From NCBI GenBank assembly GCA_031372705.1, contig JANMLV010000097.1, positions 9,875 to 73,874 of the forward strand: DNA of 64,000 nt, read 5' to 3'. The DNA comes from UBA7236 sp031372705 (GTDB taxonomy: Bacteria; Bacteroidota; Bacteroidia; Chitinophagales; BACL12). Positions 35,701 to 45,135 of the stretch are shown one piece after another. The position numbers and the translations under genes were made by a program. Position 1 is the stretch's first letter. Every line of letters starts with the position of its first letter. The notes under the pieces are model-generated. The model was given only the letters and a program-made list of their open reading frames with translations. It was not told where the DNA came from and made no database searches.

Positions 35701-36081
35701 GGTAAAGCGATGTGCCGTTTCTTTCATTACGGCAAAAGCCTCCGGAAGTATAATTTCGAGCACTTCCTCTATCTTTTTATCGCGGTCTTTCCGAAGTGCA
35801 TCAATCTGCTTGTATATATCATCTTTGCGATCTACATCGGTTAGCAAGGGATCATCGCCTTCCACTTTCAAGGCCTCAATTTCAGCATCTATTCCGGCCA
35901 AATGTTCTTTAATTCGCTGCTTAAACTCAACTGTTTTATTGCGTAGTTGATCGTTCGACAATGATGGCAGTTTAGCATATTCTGCTTTTACTTGCTCAAC
36001 AATCGGCATTATAGCCTTTACATCTTTCTCGTATTTATTGCCTCCAAATAACTTTGAAAGCACGCTTGATATTAAACTCAT
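32764..36081 (-). CDS. secA: Preprotein translocase ATPase SecA
   Basis: An 1105-aa motor of Sec export. DEAD motor with Walker A MATGEGKT and Walker B-type DEVDSVLIDDART; second RecA domain with TNMAGRGTDIKLG and QLRGRSGRKG; C-terminal zinc-binding tail CPCGSGKKYKNCHG for SecB/lipid contact. It is about 200 aa longer than the E. coli protein, mainly through an insert near residues 320-420 (including Ile/Lys/Asn-rich stretches), as usual in Bacteroidota. A TATCTTTG promoter element lies on this strand at 36142-36149. Confidence 0.97.
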   Translation of the reverse strand: MSLISSVLSKLFGGNKYEKDVKAIMPIVEQVKAEYAKLPSLSNDQLRNKTVEFKQRIKEHLAGIDAEIEALKVEGDDPLLTDVDRKDDIYKQIDALRKDRDKKIEEVLEIILPEAFAVMKETAHRFTDNEKIVSTATQMDRDLSVNHAFVTISGNQAIYSNEWEAAGVPIKWNMVHYDVQLIGGYVLHSGKISEMATGEGKTLVATLPAYLNALAGEGIHIVTVNNYLARRDAEWNAPIFNFLGLRVDCIDLYQPNSPERRNAYMADITYGTNNEFGFDYLRDNMVRTVEEKVQRKHHYGMVDEVDSVLIDDARTPLIISGPVPKGGDAEMYNVLKPRISKLIEAQKRVFTQNLTDAKRMIEANKNKEAGIHLLKAHRSLPKNNSLIKLLSEEGVRTLLVDTEGVYISEHNKRMPEIDKDLYFVIEEKSNSVDLTDKGIELITEGGDDPHFFIIPDVGAQIAEIERSLASKEDKVASKDQLMQDFTIKSERIHSVQQLLKAYTLFEKDVEYVVMDSKVKIVDEQTGRILEGRRYSDGLHQAIEAKENVKVEALTQTYATITLQNYFRMFHKLCGMTGTAETEAGELWEIYKLDVSAIPTNRPIVRNDIEDYVFKTRKEKYLAVIDRIQQLVKDGRPVLVGTTSVEVSELLSRMLQLKGVKHNVLNAKQHQREAEIVAEAGKAGSVTIATNMAGRGTDIKLGVGVVAAGGLAIIGTERHDSRRVDRQLRGRSGRKGYPGSSEFYVSLEDNLMRLFGSERIAKVMDTMGYKEGEVIQHRMITKSIERAQKKVEENNFGIRKRLLEYDDVMNNQRSLVYQKRNHALSGERLTIDLNNTIYDLCDEIVNTHHNDKDYEAFTLDVIRYLSMEPEIAQKDFENGKIDDIVRDLYENAQAFYKRKSQALLTKVYPLVKDLHASRGETLENVIVPFTDGRKGINVTVNLTKAMETEGSEINYSIERMISLIVIDDHWKDHLRNMDDLKQSVQGAVYEQKDPLLIYKFEAFEMFKKMLSELNKEIVSFLFKGYVPIRSADEVRTAVPQRRTDMSQMKETREDAAAPAGDGGQRQVAQPERKAVEPIRVEKKVGRNDACPCGSGKKYKNCHGKEE

Positions 36082-36141
36082 ATATATATTTCCTCAATTA
36101 AAAGAATACACATTCGCAAAATTCGTTCCGTGCATTTGCCG

Positions 36142-36149
36142 CAAAGATA
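36142..36149 (-). promoter_or_regulatory. secA promoter -7 element
   Basis: TATCTTTG on the minus strand, 61 nt before the secA ATG; a perfect TAnnTTTG match. No clear -33 TTTG at 19-20 nt. Confidence 0.5.
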
Positions 36150-36254
36150 AGGATTGCAGCGGCTAGCGGTATATTTTATTGCAGCATTTGCCCTAAAAAC
36201 GCTGAAAATAGCCGCAAATGTTCATTTGTATTAGCTTTACAACGATTTTCATCC

Positions 36255-38732
36255 ATGTCGTATCCAGTAAAAGATATTGTTGCCATACTCAACTGCCGGG
36301 GACAAATTGTCAGCCCGAATGCAATTATTGAGCATTTATTGACAGATTCGCGCAACATCACTTTTGGCGAACAATCGCTTTTTATTGCCATTTCGGGCAA
36401 GCAGCACGATGGCCACCTTTACCTAGAGGATGCCTACAAAGGAGGTGTGCGTTCATTCTTGGTCGAAAAAATGCCCTTACTTGCCCATCCCGATGCCAAT
36501 TATCTCCTCGCTGACAACAGTTTAAGCGCATTACAGGCCTTAGCTGCCCACCACAGGAGCAATTTTAACATTCCGGTTATCGGAATTACAGGCAGCAACG
36601 GTAAAACTATAGTGAAAGAATGGCTAAACCACTTGTTAAAAATCGATTTCGACATTATTAGGAGCCCAAAAAGCTATAATTCTCAATTAGGAGTGCCGCT
36701 AAGTGTTTGGGAGATGGACAAACAACACGAAATGGCCATTTTTGAAGCCGGAATCTCATTGCCCGGCGAAATGGAACTGTTGGAAAAAATTATTCGTCCA
36801 ACCTTAGGCATAATCACTAATATATTAAATGCTCATAATGAAGGATTTCTCGATAAAAAGCAAAAAACTGCTGAGAAATTGAAATTATTCGTGGCAGCCC
36901 AAACCATTATTTATTGCAAAGATCAATATGACATTAATACCTTATTACAAAATAATAGTAATGTATGTTCTTGGTCTACAAATATGGATAGCAATGCAGA
37001 TGTTGTTGTAAGTGATATTGAGCAGCTTTCCGACAAAACATTATTTACAATTTTATATGGCAACAATCCTTATCATTTTGCCATTCCGTTTGCTGATGAC
37101 GCTTCGCTGGAAAATGCCATTCATGCCATTGTAACGGCAATATATTTATTGGACAGCAAACAACAACTTAACGACGAATCCATCGAAAGAATTACAACGC
37201 AGGCACAAGAATTACCTGTTGTAAGTATGCGTTTAGAATTAAAAAAAGGAATTAACAATTGCACATTAATTAACGATGCTTACAGTGCCGATATCGCATC
37301 GTTAGAAATTGCTTTGCGATTTATGCATCATCATGCCGATGGCTTAAATAAAACAGTTGTAATAAGTGATTTCGATGAAAGTGGTGAAAAAGAACCGGAT
37401 TTATATGCACGTGTTGCTGAATTATTAAAGGCACATGGTGTTAAAACTATTATAGGTATTGGTACTGCATTAATAAATAATCAAGAAATATTTAAGTCGT
37501 TTACAACGCATCTTTTTCCCGATACCGATTCTTGTTTGAGTCAATTTAACAGATACCAATTTGAAAATGAAATTATACTTATAAAAGGGGCACGACGTTT
37601 TCAGCTGGAAAAAATCGGGAACCAATTAACATTAAAAACGCATGGCACAGTACTGCGAATAAATTTGAATAATCTGGCGCATAATTTAAATATGTATCGC
37701 AGCTTGTTAAATCCCGGCGTTAAAACAATGGCAATGGTAAAGGCATTTAGTTATGGCAGCGGACAAGCTGAAATAGCAAGGCTTTTAGCCAATCAGCGTG
37801 TTAATTATTTAGCAGTTGCTTATGCCGATGAAGGCGCAGATTTGCGGCGACAAGGCATACGTTTACCCATTATGGTAATGAATCCCGAACCGGAAACATT
37901 TGACCAACTGAAGCAGTTTCACTTAGAACCGGAAATTTACAGTATCGATATTTTAAATACATTTATTCGAACAATTGGAAATTCGACAGCAACCATACAT
38001 CTTAAAATTGATACCGGTATGCATCGACTTGGTTTCGAATTAAAAGATATTGATAGTTTATTAAATATTTTAAACAATAATAAGCATATTCATATTGCAA
38101 GTATATTTTCACATCTTGCAGGAGCCGATGAAATAAAACACGATACATTTTCACAGGAACAAATTACATTATTTCAAAACATAGCTGATACTATTATTAA
38201 TTCGTTGGGCTATCAACCGTTGCGACATATTTTAAATTCACCCGGAATTAGCCGATTTAAAAATGCGCAATTCGATATGGTGCGTTTAGGTATTGGATTA
38301 TATGGCGTTGACCCATCAACTGTGTTGCAAAATAAATTAATGCCTGTAGGTGCTTTACAAACTAACATTGCACAAATTCACGATGTAAAAGCCGGCGAAA
38401 GTGTTGGGTACAGCCGCTCTTTTATTGCCGATAAAAATATGCGCATTGCAACCATTAATATTGGTTACGCAGATGGATTTTCACGAAGAATGAGTAATGG
38501 TGTCGGCAAAGTTTGGATTAACGGAAAATCGGCTCCCGTAATTGGTCGTGTTTGCATGGATATGAGTATGATAGATATCAGTACAATTCCAAATATTAAA
38601 ATTGGCGATCAAGTTGAAGTATTTGGCGAACATATTGACATATCCGCTTACGCTTCACTTCAAGAAACAATTCCCTATGAAGTAATGACAGGCATTTCTC
38701 AACGCGTGAAACGAGTTTACGAATTGGAGTAA
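36255..38732 (+). CDS. murF-alr: Bifunctional UDP-MurNAc-tripeptide:D-Ala-D-Ala ligase / alanine racemase
   Basis: An 825-aa fusion serving cell-wall synthesis at two points. Residues 1-~455 are MurF: ATP loop GITGSNGKT (110-118), the DAYSADIASLE segment and a C-terminal ligase lobe. Residues ~460-825 are a fold type III alanine racemase with PLP lysine K496 (MVKAFSYGSG), KIDTGMHRLGF, the catalytic Tyr in VGYSRSF and IGYADGFSR. The fusion is known in Bacteroidota and makes sense because racemase supplies D-Ala for the D-Ala-D-Ala that MurF attaches. Divergent from secA. Confidence 0.95.
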   Translation: MSYPVKDIVAILNCRGQIVSPNAIIEHLLTDSRNITFGEQSLFIAISGKQHDGHLYLEDAYKGGVRSFLVEKMPLLAHPDANYLLADNSLSALQALAAHHRSNFNIPVIGITGSNGKTIVKEWLNHLLKIDFDIIRSPKSYNSQLGVPLSVWEMDKQHEMAIFEAGISLPGEMELLEKIIRPTLGIITNILNAHNEGFLDKKQKTAEKLKLFVAAQTIIYCKDQYDINTLLQNNSNVCSWSTNMDSNADVVVSDIEQLSDKTLFTILYGNNPYHFAIPFADDASLENAIHAIVTAIYLLDSKQQLNDESIERITTQAQELPVVSMRLELKKGINNCTLINDAYSADIASLEIALRFMHHHADGLNKTVVISDFDESGEKEPDLYARVAELLKAHGVKTIIGIGTALINNQEIFKSFTTHLFPDTDSCLSQFNRYQFENEIILIKGARRFQLEKIGNQLTLKTHGTVLRINLNNLAHNLNMYRSLLNPGVKTMAMVKAFSYGSGQAEIARLLANQRVNYLAVAYADEGADLRRQGIRLPIMVMNPEPETFDQLKQFHLEPEIYSIDILNTFIRTIGNSTATIHLKIDTGMHRLGFELKDIDSLLNILNNNKHIHIASIFSHLAGADEIKHDTFSQEQITLFQNIADTIINSLGYQPLRHILNSPGISRFKNAQFDMVRLGIGLYGVDPSTVLQNKLMPVGALQTNIAQIHDVKAGESVGYSRSFIADKNMRIATINIGYADGFSRRMSNGVGKVWINGKSAPVIGRVCMDMSMIDISTIPNIKIGDQVEVFGEHIDISAYASLQETIPYEVMTGISQRVKRVYELE

Positions 38733-38995
38733 ATGTAAATCGACGGACTGTTGGGTATTTGGACACCCACATTAACCGCTTCAAGCGTCAGCGCAAAGTA
38801 AAATATTTGATTTTAGACCGTTGCTGCGCACAAAAGGAGTTAAAATTTGTTTCTAGGTCGATATAAATGTCACATTTTGACTAAAATTCCCTATTTTTAA
38901 GTGGGCATAGTATCGAAAATCGCCAAATTTTGTCGTTTTTGTTTCCGACTTAAAGCAGTTTCTTTACCATGCACACCCCATAATTAACCAAAATC

Positions 38996-41900
38996 GTGAA
39001 TCTGCGCGTTACTAAAATATTGCTCCTCCTTACAATGTCGCTTGCGACGTTTTGGCCGAATTCGGTTGCGGCACAAGAGCAATCTGTGCAGTATGCACAA
39101 CCAATAAAATTTATAGAAAATAAAAATCAATGGGCCGATAATATACTTTATCGCACAGAAGCAGGCTATTCAAAAATTTATTTGGAGCAACATAAAATCA
39201 CATTTGATTTAGTAAACGCTGACGACATGCATGCAATTGAACATCCGCATGCGGCCTCAGAAAAAAGCGATGGTACAATTCGGCATCATGCCTATAGCAT
39301 GATATTCGATGGCGCAAACCCGAACGTTAAACTTACCCGCGATAAACAGAGTCGTGAATATTATAATTATTTACATGGTAACGATGCCAACAAATGGGTA
39401 TCGTATGTATATGGATTTGGTGAAGTACGTTATAAACAATTATACACCGGTATCGATTTAAAATTATACAGCTCAGGTGAAAATATTAAATATGATTTTA
39501 TTGTTCGTCCGGGTGCCGATATAGGTCAAATTAAAATTAAATACGAAGGCACCGACGGGCTTGAATTAAAAGATGGCAATTTAATTGTAAATAATTCTGT
39601 TAATACGATAACAGAATCAAAGCCCTATGCCTATCAATATAAAAATGGCGTTTTAGTTGCTATTAATTGTGAATATGTTTTAACCAACAATATTGTTTCA
39701 TATACATTTCCTGATGGTTATAATAAAAACTTGGAATTATATATTGACCCATTACTAGTTTTTTGTTCTTACACCGGCTCTGCCTCTGACAACTGGGGAT
39801 ACACTGCAACTAACGATGATGACGGCAATTTATTTGGCGGTGGAATTGTTTTCGGATTCGGGTATCCAACTACGGTTGGTGCATTTGCCACAACGTATCA
39901 GGGAGGTGAAGAAGATATAGGCATTTCTAAATTCAGCGCTGATGGTAGCAGTTTAATTTACAGCACCTATTTAGGTGGCAATAATAGCGAATTGCCGCAT
40001 AGTATGATTGCCAATGCAGCCGGTGAATTAATTATTATGGGCACTACGGGTTCATTAGATTTTCCTGTTACGGCAACAGCTTACGACGATACTTACAATG
40101 GTGGACCATTTACACTTGTTGATGGCTTTATTAATTTTTCGAACGGTGCCGATATATTTGTTTCTAAACTTTCTGCCGATGGTGCTTCTATGATTGGCAC
40201 AACATTTATTGGTGGTTCAGGGCTCGACGGTATGAATATGGCCGGCGGATTTTCTACATTTTATAATTATGGTGATTTTGCACGCGGTGAAGTAATGATT
40301 GATGATGCAGATAATATTTATGTTGCCAGTTGCACCAATTCTTCAAATTTCCCTACAACACCCGGCGCATTTCAAACAACATTATCGGGCGATCAAGAAG
40401 GGGTTATATTTAAATTAAATTCCGATTTATCTACTTTAATTTGGAGTTCATTTATTGGTGGAGATCAGGAAGATGGCGCATATTCAATTAAATTAAATTC
40501 AGATAACGAACCAATTGTGGGTGGAGGAACAGCAAGTAATGATTTCCCAACAACACCCGGAACTTGGCATTCAACTTATGTTGGCGGTGTATGCGATGGC
40601 TGGGTTGCACGAATTGCAGCAGATGGTTCATCTATAATTACCGGCACTTATGTGGGAACAACTAGTTATGACCAAGTGTTTTTTGTAGAAATTGATGACG
40701 ATGATAATATTTATTTCACCGGACAAACTAAAGGAACCTACACCGTTACACCCGGTGTATATTCTGAAACGGGAGGGAAACAATTTATCACAAAAATAAA
40801 TCCTGATTTAACTTCTGTTACATGGTCAACTATTTTTGGATCCGGTGCGTCGGCAATTAATATTTCACCAAGTGCGTTTTTAGTTGATGAATGTGAAAAT
40901 GTTTATGTTTCCGGTTGGGGCGGCTCAGTTAATCAACTGCATAATTTCGCAACCGGAGTTACATCAGGAATGACTGTTACACCTGATGCATTGCAGGCAA
41001 CTACAGATGGCAGTGATTTTTATTTCTTTGTATTATCAAAAAATGCCATCGACCTTTTATTCGCAAGTTTCTTTGGGGGTGGAAGTACACAAGAACACGT
41101 TGATGGCGGAACTAGCCGCTTCGATAAAGAAGGAGCAATATACCAAGCAGTGTGCGCAGGTTGCGGAGGAAGTGATGCATTTCCAACAACTGCCGGTGCA
41201 TACAGCGAAACAAACGGCAGTTTTAATTGTAATCTCGGCGTAATTAAAATTAGTTTCAACCTTGCCGGAATTTATGCAGCAGCCATTGCTGAACCATCAC
41301 TTATTGGTTGTGCTCCCTTTGATGTTGTATTCGATAATACCAGCACCGGAGCAGTTGATTATATTTGGGATTTTGGTGATGGCAGTCCAACCACTACTGC
41401 ATTTGAACCTTCACATACATATATTAACGAAGGCATTTACGAAGTAATGTTAGTTGCTATCGATTCCAATTCTTGTAACCTTGCCGATACTGCTTATTTA
41501 TCGGTTACCGTTTTAAGTGATAGTATTAGTGCTGAATTTAATTATACTTCAATAGAAAGTTGTGATAGTTTATTTACAACATTCAGTTTAATTAGCACAT
41601 TTTCACCTACAACAACTTATACTTGGAATTTTGGCGATGGCACCACTTCAACATTATCAAATCCATCGCACGCCTATTTAACGCCGGGTGAATATACAGT
41701 GAGTTTAATAATTGAAGACCCGGGAAGTTGCAATGGAATTGACACCTTCGAATTAACAATTACTTATTTATTTGAATTCAACGAAGGATTCGAATTTGAA
41801 GCACTTGGATGCCTTCCAATAGAAGCAACATTTACGGCAAATTATGTTGGTGAAAGTTCTTTAACTTGGGATTTTGGTGATGGAACTTCCGACACCGGCG

Positions 41901-42523
41901 CTGCAACAAGTCATGTTTATGATATTGCAGGCACTTATAACGTTTCATTAATTGCCGAAAATTGCGGCGTATTAGATACCGTAACTATTCCTGTAATTAT
42001 CGACGATTTGCCTATCTCATATTTCGATGACGACCCGTATTATATTATTGCAGATACTTGGGTTGGATTTACCAATTTAAGTGAAAATGCAGTAACTTAT
42101 CTATGGGAATTTAGCGATGGCGGAACCACAACTGCTGTAAATGGCGCACATGTTTTTGAAGAATTAGGCAACTATGAAGTTTGCTTAACTGCATATAATT
42201 ACAATGGTTGCCCTGATACCTATTGCCGAACCGTGCAAGCTGAAGATGCCGGTGTTATTGATATCCCCACCGCTTTTACACCTGATGGTGATGGCGTTAA
42301 CGACGTGCTTTATGTAAAAGGATTCGGCATTGATGATATGCAATTATTAATTTTTAATCGTTGGGGAGAATTAGTTTTTGAAACAAGCGATTATCGTATT
42401 GGATGGGATGGCACTTACAGAGGTAAATTACAACCTATGGAAGTGTATGTTTATTCATTAACGGGCAGCTTTGCAGATAATGTTTTAATCGAGAAAAAAG
42501 GAAATATTACTTTATTGCGATGA
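38996..42523 (+). CDS. Very large secreted T9SS type B (CHU_C) protein with SBBP-like and PKD repeats
   Basis: A 1175-aa exported protein, GTG start, signal peptide ending at VAAQ (~27). Order: an N-terminal domain opening FIENKNQW (about 35-250; a module seen ahead of SBBP repeats), beta-propeller-like SBBP repeats (YSTYLGGNNS, FPTTPGAF, ~250-750), then several PKD domains (WDFGDGS, WNFGDGT, WDFGDGT, ~760-1090), and the C-terminal gliding-motility-associated domain (IPTAFTPDGDGVNDVL...FNRWGELVFETSD...GWDG, ~1093-1175) used for type IX export without anchoring. Stop overlaps the PorP/SprF start, a known substrate/partner arrangement. Confidence 0.93.
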   Translation: MNLRVTKILLLLTMSLATFWPNSVAAQEQSVQYAQPIKFIENKNQWADNILYRTEAGYSKIYLEQHKITFDLVNADDMHAIEHPHAASEKSDGTIRHHAYSMIFDGANPNVKLTRDKQSREYYNYLHGNDANKWVSYVYGFGEVRYKQLYTGIDLKLYSSGENIKYDFIVRPGADIGQIKIKYEGTDGLELKDGNLIVNNSVNTITESKPYAYQYKNGVLVAINCEYVLTNNIVSYTFPDGYNKNLELYIDPLLVFCSYTGSASDNWGYTATNDDDGNLFGGGIVFGFGYPTTVGAFATTYQGGEEDIGISKFSADGSSLIYSTYLGGNNSELPHSMIANAAGELIIMGTTGSLDFPVTATAYDDTYNGGPFTLVDGFINFSNGADIFVSKLSADGASMIGTTFIGGSGLDGMNMAGGFSTFYNYGDFARGEVMIDDADNIYVASCTNSSNFPTTPGAFQTTLSGDQEGVIFKLNSDLSTLIWSSFIGGDQEDGAYSIKLNSDNEPIVGGGTASNDFPTTPGTWHSTYVGGVCDGWVARIAADGSSIITGTYVGTTSYDQVFFVEIDDDDNIYFTGQTKGTYTVTPGVYSETGGKQFITKINPDLTSVTWSTIFGSGASAINISPSAFLVDECENVYVSGWGGSVNQLHNFATGVTSGMTVTPDALQATTDGSDFYFFVLSKNAIDLLFASFFGGGSTQEHVDGGTSRFDKEGAIYQAVCAGCGGSDAFPTTAGAYSETNGSFNCNLGVIKISFNLAGIYAAAIAEPSLIGCAPFDVVFDNTSTGAVDYIWDFGDGSPTTTAFEPSHTYINEGIYEVMLVAIDSNSCNLADTAYLSVTVLSDSISAEFNYTSIESCDSLFTTFSLISTFSPTTTYTWNFGDGTTSTLSNPSHAYLTPGEYTVSLIIEDPGSCNGIDTFELTITYLFEFNEGFEFEALGCLPIEATFTANYVGESSLTWDFGDGTSDTGAATSHVYDIAGTYNVSLIAENCGVLDTVTIPVIIDDLPISYFDDDPYYIIADTWVGFTNLSENAVTYLWEFSDGGTTTAVNGAHVFEELGNYEVCLTAYNYNGCPDTYCRTVQAEDAGVIDIPTAFTPDGDGVNDVLYVKGFGIDDMQLLIFNRWGELVFETSDYRIGWDGTYRGKLQPMEVYVYSLTGSFADNVLIEKKGNITLLR

Positions 42524-43524
42524 ACAAATTTATCTCCATATTATTTTGTTTGATTTGTTCGCAAATAATAAAAGCGCAAGATGTTCATTTTTCGCAATTT
42601 TTTGCTGCGCCTTTAATTACAAATCCTGCTAATACAGGAAATTTTGACGGAAGCGTAAGAGTAGGATTAAATTACCGCGATCAATGGGGTTCTGTTACTG
42701 TTCCTTACAGAACTTTTTCTGCTTATGCCGATGCGGGCATTCAACCCAAAAAAGCATCAAACAGATTTGGAATTGGCGTTTATGCTTTTAACGACCAAGC
42801 GGGTGACGGCGTTTTAAATACGAATAAAATCTTTTTATCATCTGCTTATCATATCGGCTATAACGACAATTCTGCATGGCGTTTGGCATTAGGTTTAACA
42901 GGTGGTTTTGTGCAAAAAACCGTAGATATTAATAAACTAACCTTCGACAGTCAATGGAACGATTTTGAATTTGATGAAGGACTTTCCAACAATGAATTAC
43001 CAACTACAGATTTATTGGAATATGTAGATATTGGTGCAGGTGCATTATTAACCATAATGCCTTATGAAGGTGAACGATATATAGTCGGATTTTCGGCTCA
43101 ACATATTAACGAGCCTCAAGAATCTTTTTTTGATAACAACAATACGGTTGGTATAAAATACACTGCCACTGCAGGTGGTTTTTTTGCAGCAGGAGGCATC
43201 GCTTCATTTCAACCACAATTATACGTTTCAACACAAAATAGTGCTTTAGAAATTGTTGCAGGCACTAATGTGAGCATACCAATGAATGCAGAAGACAATC
43301 CCTATAATTCAGTTTTTGTTGGTGGATGGTATCGTGTTCAAGATGCTTTTTGGATTGTAGGAGGTGCACAAATAGATAAGTTAACATTTAGCATGAGTTA
43401 CGATTTAAATTTATCGAGACTGCGCACTGCAAGTAATACGATGGGTGGATTTGAATTAGCGCTAGCTTACATATTTGGCAGCAAAACAAAAAAAGACCCG
43501 CTAAAATGTCCGGCTTATCAATAA
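42520..43524 (+). CDS. PorP/SprF family T9SS outer-membrane protein
   Basis: A 334-aa outer-membrane protein with signal peptide (to KAQ, ~20) and the family opening Q-D-V-H-F-S-Q-F-F-A-A-P-L-I-T-N-P-A-N-T-G. PorP/SprF proteins receive or hold type B T9SS substrates at the surface; SprF is needed for SprB export. Overlap of four bases (ATGA) with the 1175-aa substrate indicates coupled translation and a dedicated partnership. Many such pairs per genome are normal in this phylum. Confidence 0.93.
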   Translation: MNKFISILFCLICSQIIKAQDVHFSQFFAAPLITNPANTGNFDGSVRVGLNYRDQWGSVTVPYRTFSAYADAGIQPKKASNRFGIGVYAFNDQAGDGVLNTNKIFLSSAYHIGYNDNSAWRLALGLTGGFVQKTVDINKLTFDSQWNDFEFDEGLSNNELPTTDLLEYVDIGAGALLTIMPYEGERYIVGFSAQHINEPQESFFDNNNTVGIKYTATAGGFFAAGGIASFQPQLYVSTQNSALEIVAGTNVSIPMNAEDNPYNSVFVGGWYRVQDAFWIVGGAQIDKLTFSMSYDLNLSRLRTASNTMGGFELALAYIFGSKTKKDPLKCPAYQ

Positions 43525-43527
43525 TAT

Positions 43528-45051
43528 TTAATATTGCGCCATTGTTTTCATCAATTGTTTAGAAATGGTAAGATGAAAAGCAGTGCCTCTTCCGGCTTTA
43601 GATTCTACCCAAATTTCACCGCCATGACGTTCAACAATTTTCTTACAAATTGCGAGACCAATTCCGGTTCCGCTATATTCTTCTAATGTATGTAAGCGTT
43701 GGAAAATAACAAAAATGCGTTGGAAGTATTCTTGGCTGATACCAATTCCGTTATCTCTGAAAACCAATTCCCATTTATCTTTTAAATCATTTATGGAGAT
43801 TACAATTTCGGGCTTTCGTTTTTTTGCTTTAAACTTGATTGCATTATCAATTAAATTCTGAAATACTTGCGTTAGTTGAATTCTATTGCCATAAACCATA
43901 GGTAAATTTTCGGCAATTACCAATGCATCATTCGATTCAATCTTATCTTTTAATACACGGCTTACCGTATTAAATATTTCGTTCAAATCTATTTTTTCAT
44001 ACCCTGTATTAAGTCTATTTATACGGCTGTATTCCAATAAATCATGAATAAGCGATTGCATGCGCTTTGCACCATCAACAACAAAACCCATAAATTGCTG
44101 CGCATCTTCATCAAGTTGAGTTGTATAGCGCCGCTCCAAAATTTGTATAAAACTAGTTATGGTGCGCAATGGCTCCTGTAAATCGTGAGAGGCAACATAG
44201 GCAAAATGCTCTAGCTCCTGATTAATTTGTGTGAGCTCATTATTTTTTTGTTCGAGCGCTTGTTCTGTAATTTTTTTCTTCTCAATATTCTCTACAATGG
44301 CAACGGTAATTACAGCATCATCTATATGACTCATAACAGATACTACCGCTTTTCCCCAAAAAGAAATCCCATTTTTGCGCAAGTATTTTATCTCAGTTAT
44401 ATAATGATTAATCTCCTTTGCATAAATGCGCTCCATCCATTTACGCGAATTATCTGTATCTGCCTGATGAGTAAATTCAAGCACGTTTTTCCCTTTAAGC
44501 TCTTCCTCAGTGTAGCCAAGCATTTCAGCAAAAACAGGATTAACATCTACAATTATTCCCGGACTCTTTGAAATAAGAATTCCCATTGGTGAACTTTCGT
44601 AAACTGCCCTGAATTTTTCTTCGCTTTCTACCAGAGCCTTTTCACTGTTCTTGATATTTTTCTCCTGCTCTTTTATCCTGGTTATATCTCTCCCAATAGC
44701 ATAAATTTGATTCTTTATTAGATCGGCTTTCGCATCATAAGAAACGGTTCGCAATTCGCCATCTTTATTTCTTACGCGAATTTGATAATTTGTCATTTCC
44801 GACTTCCCCGATTTTATTTCCTCAACTGCCTTGCGCAATTCAGGCAAATCTTCTTCAAGAATTAAATCCCAACCACCGTTTCCTGCAAACAATTCTTCAC
44901 GGGTATATCCGGTAATTTTTTCATAGGCATGATTAAAATCTAAAATTTGTCCGTTAATGTCGGTAATGAGCATAGCATCAACAGAAATTCGAAAAAACAA
45001 TTCGAAATCTGCCGGATGTGGCGGTCTGTGAGATATTAAAGGATTACTCAT
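43528..45051 (-). CDS. PAS-domain sensor histidine kinase (soluble)
   Basis: A 507-aa protein with no membrane helix, so cytoplasmic. PAS 1 is about 18-125, PAS 2 about 147-257, a coiled-coil linker ~258-282, then HisKA with phospho-acceptor H289 (ASHDLQEPLRT) and HATPase (N box QNLIDNAIKF, G1 FRDNGIGI, G2 GTGIGLAICK). The DLQEPLR box marks the bacteriophytochrome-like kinase group. No response regulator is nearby, so the partner is unknown; ligand of the PAS domains cannot be predicted. Confidence 0.92.
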   Translation of the reverse strand: MSNPLISHRPPHPADFELFFRISVDAMLITDINGQILDFNHAYEKITGYTREELFAGNGGWDLILEEDLPELRKAVEEIKSGKSEMTNYQIRVRNKDGELRTVSYDAKADLIKNQIYAIGRDITRIKEQEKNIKNSEKALVESEEKFRAVYESSPMGILISKSPGIIVDVNPVFAEMLGYTEEELKGKNVLEFTHQADTDNSRKWMERIYAKEINHYITEIKYLRKNGISFWGKAVVSVMSHIDDAVITVAIVENIEKKKITEQALEQKNNELTQINQELEHFAYVASHDLQEPLRTITSFIQILERRYTTQLDEDAQQFMGFVVDGAKRMQSLIHDLLEYSRINRLNTGYEKIDLNEIFNTVSRVLKDKIESNDALVIAENLPMVYGNRIQLTQVFQNLIDNAIKFKAKKRKPEIVISINDLKDKWELVFRDNGIGISQEYFQRIFVIFQRLHTLEEYSGTGIGLAICKKIVERHGGEIWVESKAGRGTAFHLTISKQLMKTMAQY

Positions 45052-45135
45052 TTCTTAGAAACTCCGCTTGCTATTTATTGTATATCAATCAGGAGTAGAT
45101 AATGTAAATGTACTATAAATATGTCAAATATTCAG

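Noticed and set aside
41020..41259. Antisense frame inside the 1175-aa secreted protein
   Set aside because: Shadow of the coding frame; no promoter or start context.
43528..45051. Two-component operon
   Set aside because: No response regulator lies next to the kinase.
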